Source: JALZCH01 sp036387315 (GTDB taxonomy: Bacteria; Acidobacteriota; Blastocatellia; Pyrinomonadales; Pyrinomonadaceae). From it: 21,510 nucleotides of DNA. Within the stretch, counting starts at the first letter, position 1. Every line of letters begins with the position of its first letter. Below the pieces are notes generated by a model, which was not told where the DNA came from, made no database searches, and saw only the letters and a program-made list of their open reading frames with translations. Shown here in pieces: positions 14,037 to 21,010 of this stretch. A program made the translations under genes and the position numbers. The stretch covers positions 1 to 21,510 of the forward strand of contig DASVTY010000179.1 of assembly GCA_036387315.1 (NCBI GenBank), in the 5' to 3' direction.

Positions 14037-14818
14037 GATAATTTCGGATACAAGAATTTCAAAACATCGCCGAAACGCGCCGCCCAAGCCTGTTCGTTGT
14101 GGCGCGCTTCGGGAATTTCCTGATAAGCCAAATCAGCGCCCATTTGCCAGCCCTGCGCGAGCAGCATTTCTTTTAATGCGCGGACTTGATGTTTGATTTG
14201 CCCGCCTTCTTTTTTGCCGATGTCGAGCCAGATTCGCAAAGGAATCCGTTCGGTCAGCTTCGCCGCTTCGCGAATAATTTGATTGTTCGCCCACCAGATT
14301 GCGGGCGAGATTGCCGCGACGCGCGAGAAAACGTCCGGTCGTTTAAAACCGAGATGAAGCGAAACCAAACCGCCGAGGCTCGAACCGCCGAGTCCGGTAA
14401 ATTCGCGTTCGGTGCGCGTCAGATATGTTTTATCAATAAATGGCTTTAATTCTTCGATAATCATTCGCCCGTATTGATCCGCCTGTCCGCCGTGACCTTT
14501 CATTCTGCCGCGCTCGGCTTTGACGGGCGTGTACTCGTCAATCCGTTTTCCGCCCGTATTGTAAATTCCGACAATAATCAGCGGCGAGATTTCGCCCGTC
14601 AAAATCAATTTTTGCGCCGTTTCGTCCGCGCCCCAGGCGACGCCGCCGAAAGCGTCTTCGGGATTCATCAGATTTTGCCCGTCGTGCATATACAAAACCG
14701 GATAACGCTCTTCCGGGTTTACGCCGTAACTGGGCGGCAAATAAACCAAAACATTGCGCGGATGGTTTAAAAACTGCGAGCCGAAATTCTCGTGCATTTT
14801 TATCTGTTCAGCAATCAT
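14033..14818 (-). CDS. Putative esterase of the esterase-D / enterochelin-esterase-like alpha/beta-hydrolase family
   Basis: The 261-residue protein is a predicted cytoplasmic serine hydrolase. It shows the family opening with LVYLPPSY and YPVLYMHDGQNL, the nucleophile elbow GSSLGG with Ser147, an acid candidate Asp199 (IWLDIG) and His240 (EARHNEQAW) near the C-terminus. There is no signal peptide. The substrate cannot be read from sequence; related proteins hydrolyse S-formylglutathione, siderophore or feruloyl esters. Its TGA overlaps the TTG start of truB, so the two genes form one unit. The start is ATG 14818, with an alternative seven codons in (MHENFG). No Shine-Dalgarno sequence is visible, but a TAAAAT box (14833-14828) ends 9 nt before the ATG, suggesting a very short leader. 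Confidence 0.85.
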   Translation of the reverse strand: MIAEQIKMHENFGSQFLNHPRNVLVYLPPSYGVNPEERYPVLYMHDGQNLMNPEDAFGGVAWGADETAQKLILTGEISPLIIVGIYNTGGKRIDEYTPVKAERGRMKGHGGQADQYGRMIIEELKPFIDKTYLTRTEREFTGLGGSSLGGLVSLHLGFKRPDVFSRVAAISPAIWWANNQIIREAAKLTERIPLRIWLDIGKKEGGQIKHQVRALKEMLLAQGWQMGADLAYQEIPEARHNEQAWAARFGDVLKFLYPKLS

Positions 14819-14856
14819 ATTGTGAATATTTTAACTTGAAGGCGCAAAAACATTTT

Positions 14857-14869
14857 GTGCGAAACGCAC
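14857..14869. promoter_or_regulatory. Small palindrome in the esterase/recX divergent promoter region, possible operator
   Basis: GTGCG-AAA-CGCAC is a perfect 5-bp inverted repeat. It sits between the two outward-facing -10-like boxes (14833-14828 minus and 14895-14900 plus). A regulator site is possible; no known operator consensus was recognised. Confidence 0.3.
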
Positions 14870-14870
14870 G

Positions 14871-14900
14871 TTTAGATTTTAATTGCGAAAGAGTTAAAAT
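14871..14900 (+). promoter_or_regulatory. recX: Candidate recX promoter giving a leaderless transcript
   Basis: TTTAGA (14871-14876), an 18-nt spacer and TAAAAT (14895-14900) precede the recX ATG (14907) by just 6 nt. Standard spacing would place the transcription start on the A of the start codon. Confidence 0.4.
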
Positions 14901-14906
14901 TTACAG

Positions 14907-15455
14907 ATGTTTAGAAAGAAGTGGAGTCCGAAAACCGAATCCGACGAGCCGGTTGAAATCAAAGACGTGGAAAAAGCGCGCAAACGGACGATGGAGCGCG
15001 CCGTCCGGCTTCTAGCCGCCAAACCGCGTTCTATCGGCGAATTAAGAGAAAGACTTTTGGAAAAAAACTGGACGAATGCCGAAATCGTCGAAACGGTTCT
15101 GCAAAAATTAGAAGAATATAAATTCGTCAACGACGAACAATTCGCGCACGATTTCGCCGCTTCAAAGCTCCGGCAAAAGCCGGTCGGAAAACGCAGATTG
15201 CAGCAAAGTCTTCAGCAAAAACAGCTCGATAAAGAAACTGTCGAACACGCGCTCGAACAAGTTTACGAAGAAACGCCCGAAGCCGATTTGGTTGAAGAAG
15301 CGATTAAAAAACGCATTCGCTTAAAAGGCTTGCCTGAAAATCGCGACGAGACGAAAAAGTTTTACGATTATCTGATGCGGCAAGGCTTTTCTTACGGGCT
15401 AATCAACGATAAAATGCGCGAAATTGCACGCGAGGATTTTGACGAAAATGAGTGA
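14907..15455 (+). CDS. recX: RecX-family regulator of RecA
   Basis: RecX binds RecA filaments and limits recombination activity. The 182-residue protein has the family's tandem three-helix layout. AVRLLAAKPRSIGELRERLLEKNW (about 31-54) is the usual first repeat, followed by IVETVLQKLEEYKFVNDEQFAHDF, the most conserved RecX stretch. Then come the K-P-x-G-x-x-R-L-x-x-x-L segment (KPVGKRRLQQSL) and a final GFSYGLINDKM repeat. The first 28 residues are a charged extension. recA is not in the window. The start is ATG 14907, directly downstream of a -10-like box with no room for a ribosome-binding site, so it may be translated leaderless. It overlaps the next gene by 8 bp. Confidence 0.9.
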   Translation: MFRKKWSPKTESDEPVEIKDVEKARKRTMERAVRLLAAKPRSIGELRERLLEKNWTNAEIVETVLQKLEEYKFVNDEQFAHDFAASKLRQKPVGKRRLQQSLQQKQLDKETVEHALEQVYEETPEADLVEEAIKKRIRLKGLPENRDETKKFYDYLMRQGFSYGLINDKMREIAREDFDENE

Positions 15456-15936
15456 AATTTTAAATCTGCAAAAATTCGTTTGGACTGAAAGCGATTTTGA
15501 ACAAATGAATTGGCGCGAATCGAGAGTTTATGCATTTGCGTTTCTGCCCAAACGAACGGAATTTCTGCTCGATATTGATTATATTCTTCAACGGATTTAT
15601 CAACCTGAAAATGCGGATTCCCAAAGGTTTCTGGTCGCAGCGGCGACGCTTGTTTTTGAAAACGTCAGCGACCTTAGAATTGAGCTTGAGCCAAATGACG
15701 AAATCGAAATTATAAATATTGAACGCAGCGCACATCGAAAATCTAAAAATTCAGAGTTGATAAATCGCAAAACCGAATGGAAATGGATTATTAAAACAAA
15801 TCAGGGCGACATCGGCTTTCGCGCCGTCGGCTATAAGCAGCATTTCAAAGGTATGCCGATTTTGGGTCAGGAACAGGCTTTGGATTTGGATTTACGCGGC
15901 GGCTTCTCTTTTTCTCGTGTTAATGAAGTCAATTGA
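15448..15936 (+). CDS. Conserved protein of unknown function co-transcribed with recX
   Basis: This 162-residue soluble protein has no signal peptide, Cys or membrane segment. From memory the core wording (NWRESRVYAFAF, then ELLLDIDYI-like LLDIDYILQ, ATLVFENVSDLRIELEP, ETEWKWII-like TEWKWIIKTNQGDIGFRAVGYKQ) resembles an uncharacterised family seen sporadically in Bacteroidetes and others, with no function known to me. Conserved acidic, Trp and Tyr residues suggest a small beta-rich fold. The start is ATG 15448, which overlaps the recX stop by 8 bp (ATGAGTGA); an earlier in-frame codon at 15424 is deeper inside recX. Co-transcription with recX does not by itself suggest a DNA-repair role. Confidence 0.75.
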   Translation: MSEILNLQKFVWTESDFEQMNWRESRVYAFAFLPKRTEFLLDIDYILQRIYQPENADSQRFLVAAATLVFENVSDLRIELEPNDEIEIINIERSAHRKSKNSELINRKTEWKWIIKTNQGDIGFRAVGYKQHFKGMPILGQEQALDLDLRGGFSFSRVNEVN

Positions 15937-15981
15937 TTAAACTTTTGTTTGAGTTTTGCCGTAAGGTGTTTGCGAAATCTT

Positions 15982-16004
15982 CCGTTAAATAACCCGTTAA
16001 ATAA
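15982..16004. repeat. Tandem 11-bp direct repeat upstream of the S41 peptidase gene
   Basis: CCGTTAAATAA occurs at 15982-15992 and 15994-16004, a 12-bp period. It lies 47 bp before the S41 start codon in the 114-bp gap after the recX operon. It could be a regulator site or a -10-rich segment; no clear -35 box pairs with it. Confidence 0.5.
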
Positions 16005-16050
16005 ACAGAATCTCGAATCGTACATTAGAAAAAGAGGAGCTTTAACTTAA

Positions 16051-17490
16051 ATGCGGATTTGGACACAATTAACTTTTCCGGTCACCCAAACCAGAACTCT
16101 TTTATTCTTAATCATTTTATTTACCTGCTCGGCATTCGGTCAGTCAACCGTTGATGTTAATCAGCGGTTTACACCGGAGCAGCTAATTGAAGATGTGGAC
16201 TTCTACATCAAAACTCTGGAAGAGGCGCACGTTAATCCTTACGCTCATATTACAGCCAAAGAATTTCAGTCGCGCGCAAACCAAATAAAATCTCGCATCC
16301 GCGAGCAAGGAGCAATGACTCAAAAGGAATTCTGGCTGCTTTTTACGCCGCTCGTCAGCGCCGTTCAGGATTCTCATAGTTTTGTCGTAGAACCGCGCTT
16401 TTCTCTTAAACCGGAAAAAGACACAACGAAGTATTTTCCGATTCGCACGGTTTATATTGACGGCAAAATTGTGGTTAAAGAGTCGTTTGCCGATGAAAAG
16501 ATTGAAAAGGGAGCCGTTATTACGAGCATCAACGGCGTTAAGAGCGACGAGATTATCCAAAAGCTCAGCGAACATCTCTTCGGAATCGAACGGGAAAGAG
16601 TCGAAAGCGCCGCGCTCTGGCTTTGGGTCGGGGCTGCCGAAGTTTTCGGGCGACCGGATGAATTTGCCGTTTCTTTCGCGGACGGCAAAAAGGCTCGGGT
16701 AAAAGGCTTGCATTTGCCGGAAATAATTCAAAGAGAAAATGCTGCCAGGGCAGCCAATTCCGCGATGCCGCAAACAAACGAATCTCCGCTTGAGCTAAAG
16801 CTGCTCGGAAACGGCGTAGCTTATCTCAACTCAACGACTTTCTCTTACGATTTGGAAAAATATAAATCAATTCTTAAAGACGTATTTACACAGATTAAAT
16901 CAGCCGACGTTAAAACGTTGATTATTGATGTCAGAAACAACCGCGGCGGCAACTCGGCGCTCGGAGATGCGCTGATTGATATGTTCAACGCAAAGCCTTA
17001 CAGACATTATTCGATGAAGTGGAAACGGAGCGACCAGTTCGTCGAAAATCTAAAGGGCAAAAATCTGCCTGTGCCCGATAATTATATGGCGTTGCGTCCG
17101 GGCGAATTTATCTCGACTCAATCGCCAAATGTTAATCCCGGCAATAATCCGCTCCGATTTAGCGGGCGGGTTTTCATTCTCGGCTCTAAGGAAACTTTTT
17201 CCAGCGCTCAAATGTTTTTAGCAGTGATAAAAGATAACGGGCTTGCGAAAATTATTGGCGAAGAAACTAAGACGCCTGTGTGCAATACCGGTGAAATTTA
17301 CTTTTTTAACCTTCCGCATTCAAAGCTGCGGACATCCGTTTCCGTCAAATACTGGATGCCCCCCGCCGGTTGCAAAGACGCCAGAGGAGTTGTGCCGGAT
17401 TTGCCGGTAGTTAGGCGTGTTGCCGATTATATGAGCGGCAGAGACGCGATTTTGGAAACCGCTTTAAATTTAATCAAAAAAGAATCCTGA
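16051..17490 (+). CDS. Exported S41-family (C-terminal-processing-like) peptidase
   Basis: The 479-residue product carries a signal peptide (Arg/Lys-poor start, hydrophobic stretch about 17-28, AFG|Q with Gln31 as +1). A helical N-terminal domain (35-110) precedes a PDZ-like segment around 145-180 (KIVVKESFADEKIEKGAVI and SINGVKSDEI). The S41 catalytic core contains LIIDVRNNRGGNS (near 291-303) and ETFSSAQMF, where Ser384 is the probable nucleophile. The classical catalytic Lys position is unclear: the following GEETKTP has Lys407, near but not exactly at the CtpA spacing. Two Cys in the C-terminal part (VCNTG and AGCKD) might form a disulfide. GAGGAG (16034-16039) precedes the ATG. Related proteins are often called 'S41 family peptidase' in Bacteroidetes and Acidobacteriota; the substrate is unknown. 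Confidence 0.88.
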   Translation: MRIWTQLTFPVTQTRTLLFLIILFTCSAFGQSTVDVNQRFTPEQLIEDVDFYIKTLEEAHVNPYAHITAKEFQSRANQIKSRIREQGAMTQKEFWLLFTPLVSAVQDSHSFVVEPRFSLKPEKDTTKYFPIRTVYIDGKIVVKESFADEKIEKGAVITSINGVKSDEIIQKLSEHLFGIERERVESAALWLWVGAAEVFGRPDEFAVSFADGKKARVKGLHLPEIIQRENAARAANSAMPQTNESPLELKLLGNGVAYLNSTTFSYDLEKYKSILKDVFTQIKSADVKTLIIDVRNNRGGNSALGDALIDMFNAKPYRHYSMKWKRSDQFVENLKGKNLPVPDNYMALRPGEFISTQSPNVNPGNNPLRFSGRVFILGSKETFSSAQMFLAVIKDNGLAKIIGEETKTPVCNTGEIYFFNLPHSKLRTSVSVKYWMPPAGCKDARGVVPDLPVVRRVADYMSGRDAILETALNLIKKES

Positions 17491-17513
17491 TAAGGTTTCG
17501 GGCAGCGTTTAAT

Positions 17514-18014
17514 TTATTTCGATTTATCTTTCGCCGCGTCGAAAATTGTTTTCGAGAGCGAAATCATTCGGTCGCGCATTTCGTTGTACTCTTTGTCCCG
17601 GGCAAAAATCTCCCTTTTCGCGAAAAGCATTTTGACCAGCTTTTCATCGGCGAAATAAAACCGCGTCGGGACGATTTTCAAGACTTTTCCGAACGGCTTT
17701 TCATAACGAAATTCGCGCTCGTAAATGAAAATCGGCTTTTCGTCTTTGTAGAAAAGCTCGATTATCGAATAACCCATTTCGCCGTAGATTTGGGCGTTGA
17801 TTTTTTTGATTTGATTCTTTTCCCGAAAAACCGTCAGCTCGGCTCCTTCGGTTGAAATTCCGTCTAATTTAACAATCGCTTGTTTGAGCTTCGCTGAATT
17901 TTTGTTGATGCTTTGAACATCGCTGCGGATCGCGGAAACATCGGTTTCGCGTTGAGCATTTGCGTAAACGGAAAATAGACACAAAGTTATAAACGCCAAA
18001 AAAAATCTCATCAT
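17514..18014 (-). CDS. Exported protein of unknown function
   Basis: The 166-residue product begins MMRFFLAFITLCLF and has a signal peptide ending ANA|Q (Gln21 as +1). The mature part is charged, with a helical start (about 25-50), a beta-rich middle (LTVFREKN, IIELFYKDEKPIFIYERE, FRYEKPFGK) and a helical C-terminus. I recognise no family. The layout resembles small periplasmic proteins with repeated beta strands, but this is not diagnostic. It is the second gene of a two-gene unit. A GTG at 18020 overlaps the upstream TGA (GTGA), but GAGG lies 5 nt before ATG 18014 and 8 nt before the next ATG (18011), so one of those is the likely start. It converges with the S41 gene 23 bp away, with no terminator visible between them. 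Confidence 0.7.
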   Translation of the reverse strand: MMRFFLAFITLCLFSVYANAQRETDVSAIRSDVQSINKNSAKLKQAIVKLDGISTEGAELTVFREKNQIKKINAQIYGEMGYSIIELFYKDEKPIFIYEREFRYEKPFGKVLKIVPTRFYFADEKLVKMLFAKREIFARDKEYNEMRDRMISLSKTIFDAAKDKSK

Positions 18015-18016
18015 CG

Positions 18017-18418
18017 TCACCTCGCTTTAATTTCTTCGACAATCATTAAAACATTCGTAAAATGATGCTGCGTGTGCGCGCCGAAAAGCGTGCCGCCGGC
18101 TTCGATTTTTTTGTTTAAATTTGCGCGATATTTTTTGAACTGTTCTGATGAAAGAACGAGCTGAACATCGGTCAGACGCTTGACCGCGACGTTAAATTCG
18201 TTTCCCGCATCGGCTTTGACGCAAATCGGCGCATCGAGCTTGATTGTCCAGATTGTTTCTTTTTGATTCGAGGCGTTAACGACGCTTTTTCGCAAAAGAT
18301 GACCGCGCAGGCTGACTTTTTTAGGTTCGTAACTTAGACATTTTGCCGTCTGCGCATTTGCGGCGGCAACCGAAACGATGCTGATAAAAACAAAAAGAAG
18401 CAATTTTATAAAACGCAT
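18017..18418 (-). CDS. Exported DUF4431-like protein
   Basis: The 133-residue product has a signal peptide (MRFIKLLLFVF start, ANA|Q with Gln23 as +1). The mature domain opens with Cys27 in CLSYEPKKVSLRGHL, continues with TIWTIKLDAPICVK (Cys66), VQLVLSSEQFKKY and ends GTLFGAHTQHHFTNVLMIVEEI. This order matches DUF4431 as I remember it: a small periplasmic beta-barrel-like domain with a conserved Cys pair and a histidine-rich GTLFxAHTxHHxT segment, of unknown function. The His cluster could bind metal (inference). AAGGAG (18433-18428 on the minus strand) is a strong ribosome-binding site. It is the first gene of a unit with the downstream unknown gene, whose start overlaps this stop. Confidence 0.8.
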   Translation of the reverse strand: MRFIKLLLFVFISIVSVAAANAQTAKCLSYEPKKVSLRGHLLRKSVVNASNQKETIWTIKLDAPICVKADAGNEFNVAVKRLTDVQLVLSSEQFKKYRANLNKKIEAGGTLFGAHTQHHFTNVLMIVEEIKAR

Positions 18419-18622
18419 AAATTTAATCTCCTTTTTATCAATTTTATTCCGGCTTTAAAAGCTAAAATTTAAAAATAAGCGGATGAAGGATGGTGAATAG
18501 GCTGAAATAACGCTTTCATATCCGGTTTGAAACGACTCGTCACAATCTAGTTTCAGTCTTTTGCGCAAAACGCTTTTATAGCAAAGCAGACTCTAGTTAT
18601 TGCTGCAAAAAAGGAAAGAATT

Positions 18623-19597
18623 ATGAAACAAATCCTGCTCGCTCTATTTGTCGTCACACTCGTTTCAACCACTTTCGCGCAAGAAGAAAACAAGCGAAAT
18701 CCCTCGTCCCTTCACTCGTATGAAGAAAACAAGCGGAATCCGAATATTAATTCGGAAAACCAATTCACCTGGCTTCCTCCCGAAACCGGCGGCGCTTCGT
18801 CAATCGGTGAGGTTAAGGCTGTTGACTTTAATAACCGGGGCGTCAAATTAGCTCTCGAAAAACATTACAGCGAAGCCATCGAGATGTTCCAAAAGGCTGT
18901 CTCAATAGCTCCAAAATCGGCTCAGATTAATTTCAACCTGGCAATGGCTCTTAATTACGCAGGTCGTTATGATGACGCTGTGCAGGAATTCAACCATATA
19001 ATCGAAAATAAGCCTGATTCTGCCAATGCTTACGCCGGATTAGGCAACACGCTTTACGAGGTTGGTCGTTACGAAGAAAGCGTTGCGGCTTTCCGTCGCT
19101 CCGTGCAGGTTGAGCCGCACAATCCTTCCGTGCTGAGACAATTAGGAATATCGCTTTACCAAATCAAAAATTACGAGCAATCGCTTGAAGCATTCAATGC
19201 TGCGATAAAGCTACAGCCCGATTCGGCTGAGATTCTTAACGATAAGGGAGTTACACTGATTGCGGTCGGGCGTTATCAGGAAGCTAATGAGAGCTTGAGG
19301 CGCGCCATTAAACTGAAGCCCGCATTTGCCGATGCTCACAGTAATCTGGGAGTCATGCTAACCAAATTAGGCAAGAAAAAGCAGGCGCACAAAAGCTATT
19401 TAGAGGCAGCCAGACTCCGTCCGGATTGGAGTTACGCGCAATATAATCTTGCCGTCAGTTTTCTGGCGATGAATAACCGCGATGAAGCTCTAAAGCATTT
19501 TAATATTCTCAAGAAGCTGGACGCAGAGCTTTCCGAACAACTCAGAAAACAAATATACGGAGGCTACATTCTCGATGCGTCGAAAATGACAAATTAA
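18623..19597 (+). CDS. Exported TPR-repeat protein
   Basis: The 324-residue product has a signal peptide (MKQILLALFVV, TFA|Q with Gln20 as +1) and then a 45-residue low-complexity lead containing EENKRNP twice. From about residue 65 to 300 there are seven TPR-like units of 34 residues, several near-consensus: NNRGVKLALEKHYSEAIEMF, NLAMALNYAGRYDDAVQEF, GLGNTLYEVGRYEESVAAF, and NLGVMLTKLGKKKQAHKSY. This array is more regular than the TPR protein at 11790-13049 and is not an obvious duplicate of it. Its role is presumably a protein-interaction scaffold in the periplasm or cell surface. AAGGAA (18611-18616) precedes the ATG. A strong hairpin terminator follows at 19625, so it is probably monocistronic. 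Confidence 0.88.
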   Translation: MKQILLALFVVTLVSTTFAQEENKRNPSSLHSYEENKRNPNINSENQFTWLPPETGGASSIGEVKAVDFNNRGVKLALEKHYSEAIEMFQKAVSIAPKSAQINFNLAMALNYAGRYDDAVQEFNHIIENKPDSANAYAGLGNTLYEVGRYEESVAAFRRSVQVEPHNPSVLRQLGISLYQIKNYEQSLEAFNAAIKLQPDSAEILNDKGVTLIAVGRYQEANESLRRAIKLKPAFADAHSNLGVMLTKLGKKKQAHKSYLEAARLRPDWSYAQYNLAVSFLAMNNRDEALKHFNILKKLDAELSEQLRKQIYGGYILDASKMTN

Positions 19598-19624
19598 CAG
19601 CCATTGGATTCAGTCTGTTTACGG

Positions 19625-19696
19625 AAAGACGGCTTTTATCGCGTCGGCTTAATTTTGCCGAATTTAACGCGGAATAAAAGCCGTCTTTGCTTTTTT
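19625..19696 (+). terminator. Rho-independent terminator of the TPR gene
   Basis: Perfect 15-bp arms AAAGACGGCTTTTAT (19625-19639) and its complement (19674-19688) enclose a loop that can form a further CGCGT/ACGCG stem and a CGGC/GCCG stem. GCTTTTTT follows. It starts 28 bp after the stop codon. The long stacked structure is larger than a minimal terminator. Confidence 0.8.
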
Positions 19697-19857
19697 CGTA
19701 TCTGTATCTAAAAATGTATCTATCATTCATTTACACGGTCTGCTTTTGAGAAGCCGGACTTATCTGAGGTTCGGCTCGAAACAATTCAAAAAACTCGGTT
19801 TAATTTGATGCTTTGAGCCTTTTATGGACGGGTTCTGGAAATTTGGCGCTCCCCGGC

Positions 19858-19885
19858 TTGACATCGCAGTCAAATGCGTTAAAAC
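19858..19885 (+). promoter_or_regulatory. Candidate promoter of the 34-residue-repeat protein gene
   Basis: A consensus TTGACA (19858-19863), a 16-nt spacer and TAAAAC (19880-19885). The -35 match is perfect; the -10 box is weaker. It would give a leader of about 30 nt that includes the AAGGAG site. Confidence 0.4.
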
Positions 19886-19924
19886 AATATGGCAACTAAA
19901 ACCGCAACAATAAGGAGTAACATA

Positions 19925-20836
19925 ATGATTAAAAGTCTTATCTCTGTGATTTTTATTCTCTTTTCTATTATTTTAACGGCAACGGCTCAAAATGAGCGCA
20001 ACAGCACAAGCCGTTGGAATCATTCGGACGGATCAACGGAATTGAGCGTGACGATGCGAAATGATGTCCGGTTCAATGATAATTATACGGACGTTTCGAG
20101 CATCAACGGCGACGGCTCTCTGGAAGTCGTTGAACGCCGGGCAGGGCTTTCGCGCCGATTGAAAATTGCGGCTGGGGCAAACGGGCAGCTCGTCAGGACT
20201 TATATGGTAAACGGGCAGGAGCGCTCATTTGATGCCGAAGGACAGGACTGGCTGGCGAAAATAATGGCTGAGGCTGTTGGAAAAGGCTTTGATGCCAAAG
20301 CCAGAGCCAAACAAATTATTCGAGAGCGCGGAGCCGCCGCTCTGCTCAATGAAATCCCGCGCCTGACGGGCGATTACACTAAACGGGTTTATTTGGAAGA
20401 AGCCGTTAAAAGCGGGAATCTCGATTCGGGCGCTTTGAATGAGGTTCTAAAGCAGACGGAAGCGGGCATTTCTTCTGATTACGAGAAGGCGACTCTTCTT
20501 ATTAACACCGTAAGCACGTCTCCGATCAATCGCAAGACACTGGATGCGTACTTTGCGGCAACCGGAACTATTAAGAGCGATTATGAACGAGGGCGCGTGC
20601 TAAAAGCCGTCTTGAAAGCGAATGTCGCAAACAAAGACATCCTGCTACAGACTCTCGCCTCCGCCGCGAAAATAAATTCGGATTACGAAAAGGCAAACGT
20701 TCTTATTCAGGTAGCCAACGCTAAAGCGAAAGATGAAGACGTTCGCAGCGCGCTTCTCAATGCCGTTAAAACAATTGCTTCGGATCATGAACGCGGGCGC
20801 GTTTTGAATGCGGTTTATCTGAATGAACCCAAGTGA
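19925..20836 (+). CDS. Exported protein with a C-terminal array of 34-residue SDYE repeats
   Basis: The 303-residue product has a signal peptide (MIKSLISVIFILFSIILTATA|Q, Gln22 as +1). The N-terminal half is beta-rich (about 23-105: SVTMRNDVRFNDNYTDV, DGSLEVVERRAG, LVRTYMVNGQERSFD). The C-terminal half repeats a helix pair about every 34 residues, each unit beginning S-D-(Y/H)-E-(K/R)-(A/G): ISSDYEKATLL, KSDYERGRVLKA, NSDYEKANVLIQ, ASDHERGRVLNA, plus a degenerate first copy TGDYTKRVYLEE. I recall similar repeats at the C-terminus of BlaR1/M56-like and other secreted proteins of Bacteroidetes and Acidobacteriota, without a known function. AAGGAG (19912-19917) sits 7 nt before ATG 19925; an in-frame codon at 19889 would put 12 polar residues before the signal peptide, so I rejected it. 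Confidence 0.8.
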   Translation: MIKSLISVIFILFSIILTATAQNERNSTSRWNHSDGSTELSVTMRNDVRFNDNYTDVSSINGDGSLEVVERRAGLSRRLKIAAGANGQLVRTYMVNGQERSFDAEGQDWLAKIMAEAVGKGFDAKARAKQIIRERGAAALLNEIPRLTGDYTKRVYLEEAVKSGNLDSGALNEVLKQTEAGISSDYEKATLLINTVSTSPINRKTLDAYFAATGTIKSDYERGRVLKAVLKANVANKDILLQTLASAAKINSDYEKANVLIQVANAKAKDEDVRSALLNAVKTIASDHERGRVLNAVYLNEPK

Positions 20837-20900
20837 TGAGTTGAAATTCCGCTTTCGTCCGGTAAATTTACAAGAAATTGTTGAAAAAGAATCTTTTAGA

Positions 20901-20942
20901 AATTCCGTATAAATTTTTATGCGGAATTTAATTCCGTATAAT
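20901..20942. promoter_or_regulatory. Triplicated AATTCCG(T/C)ATAA element with a TATAAT -10 box upstream of the VOC gene
   Basis: AATTCCGTATAAA (20901-20913) pairs with its inverted copy TTTATGCGGAATT (20916-20928, one mismatch). A direct copy AATTCCGTATAAT (20930-20942) follows and ends in a perfect -10 hexamer TATAAT (20937-20942). No good -35 box lies 17 nt upstream. The arrangement suggests a regulator site overlapping the promoter, or a weak hairpin ending the preceding gene. Confidence 0.4.
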
Positions 20943-21010
20943 ACAAAGTTCGATGCTTTCCTGTGTGAAACGTTCGAAGACATTGTTTGAAAATAGATGG
21001 ACGAAACATT

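Larger units (their letters stand above)
19598..19924. other. Intergenic region between the TPR gene and the 34-residue-repeat gene
   Basis: Apart from the terminator (19625-19696) and the promoter candidate near 19858-19885, I see no gene, tRNA-like fold or extended repeat. Bases 19700-19857 have no convincing open frame with a start and ribosome-binding site. Confidence 0.6.

Noticed and set aside
16183..16773. A 196-codon frame antisense to the S41 peptidase
   Set aside because: The plus-strand gene has a ribosome-binding site, signal peptide and S41 motifs; the antisense frame has none.
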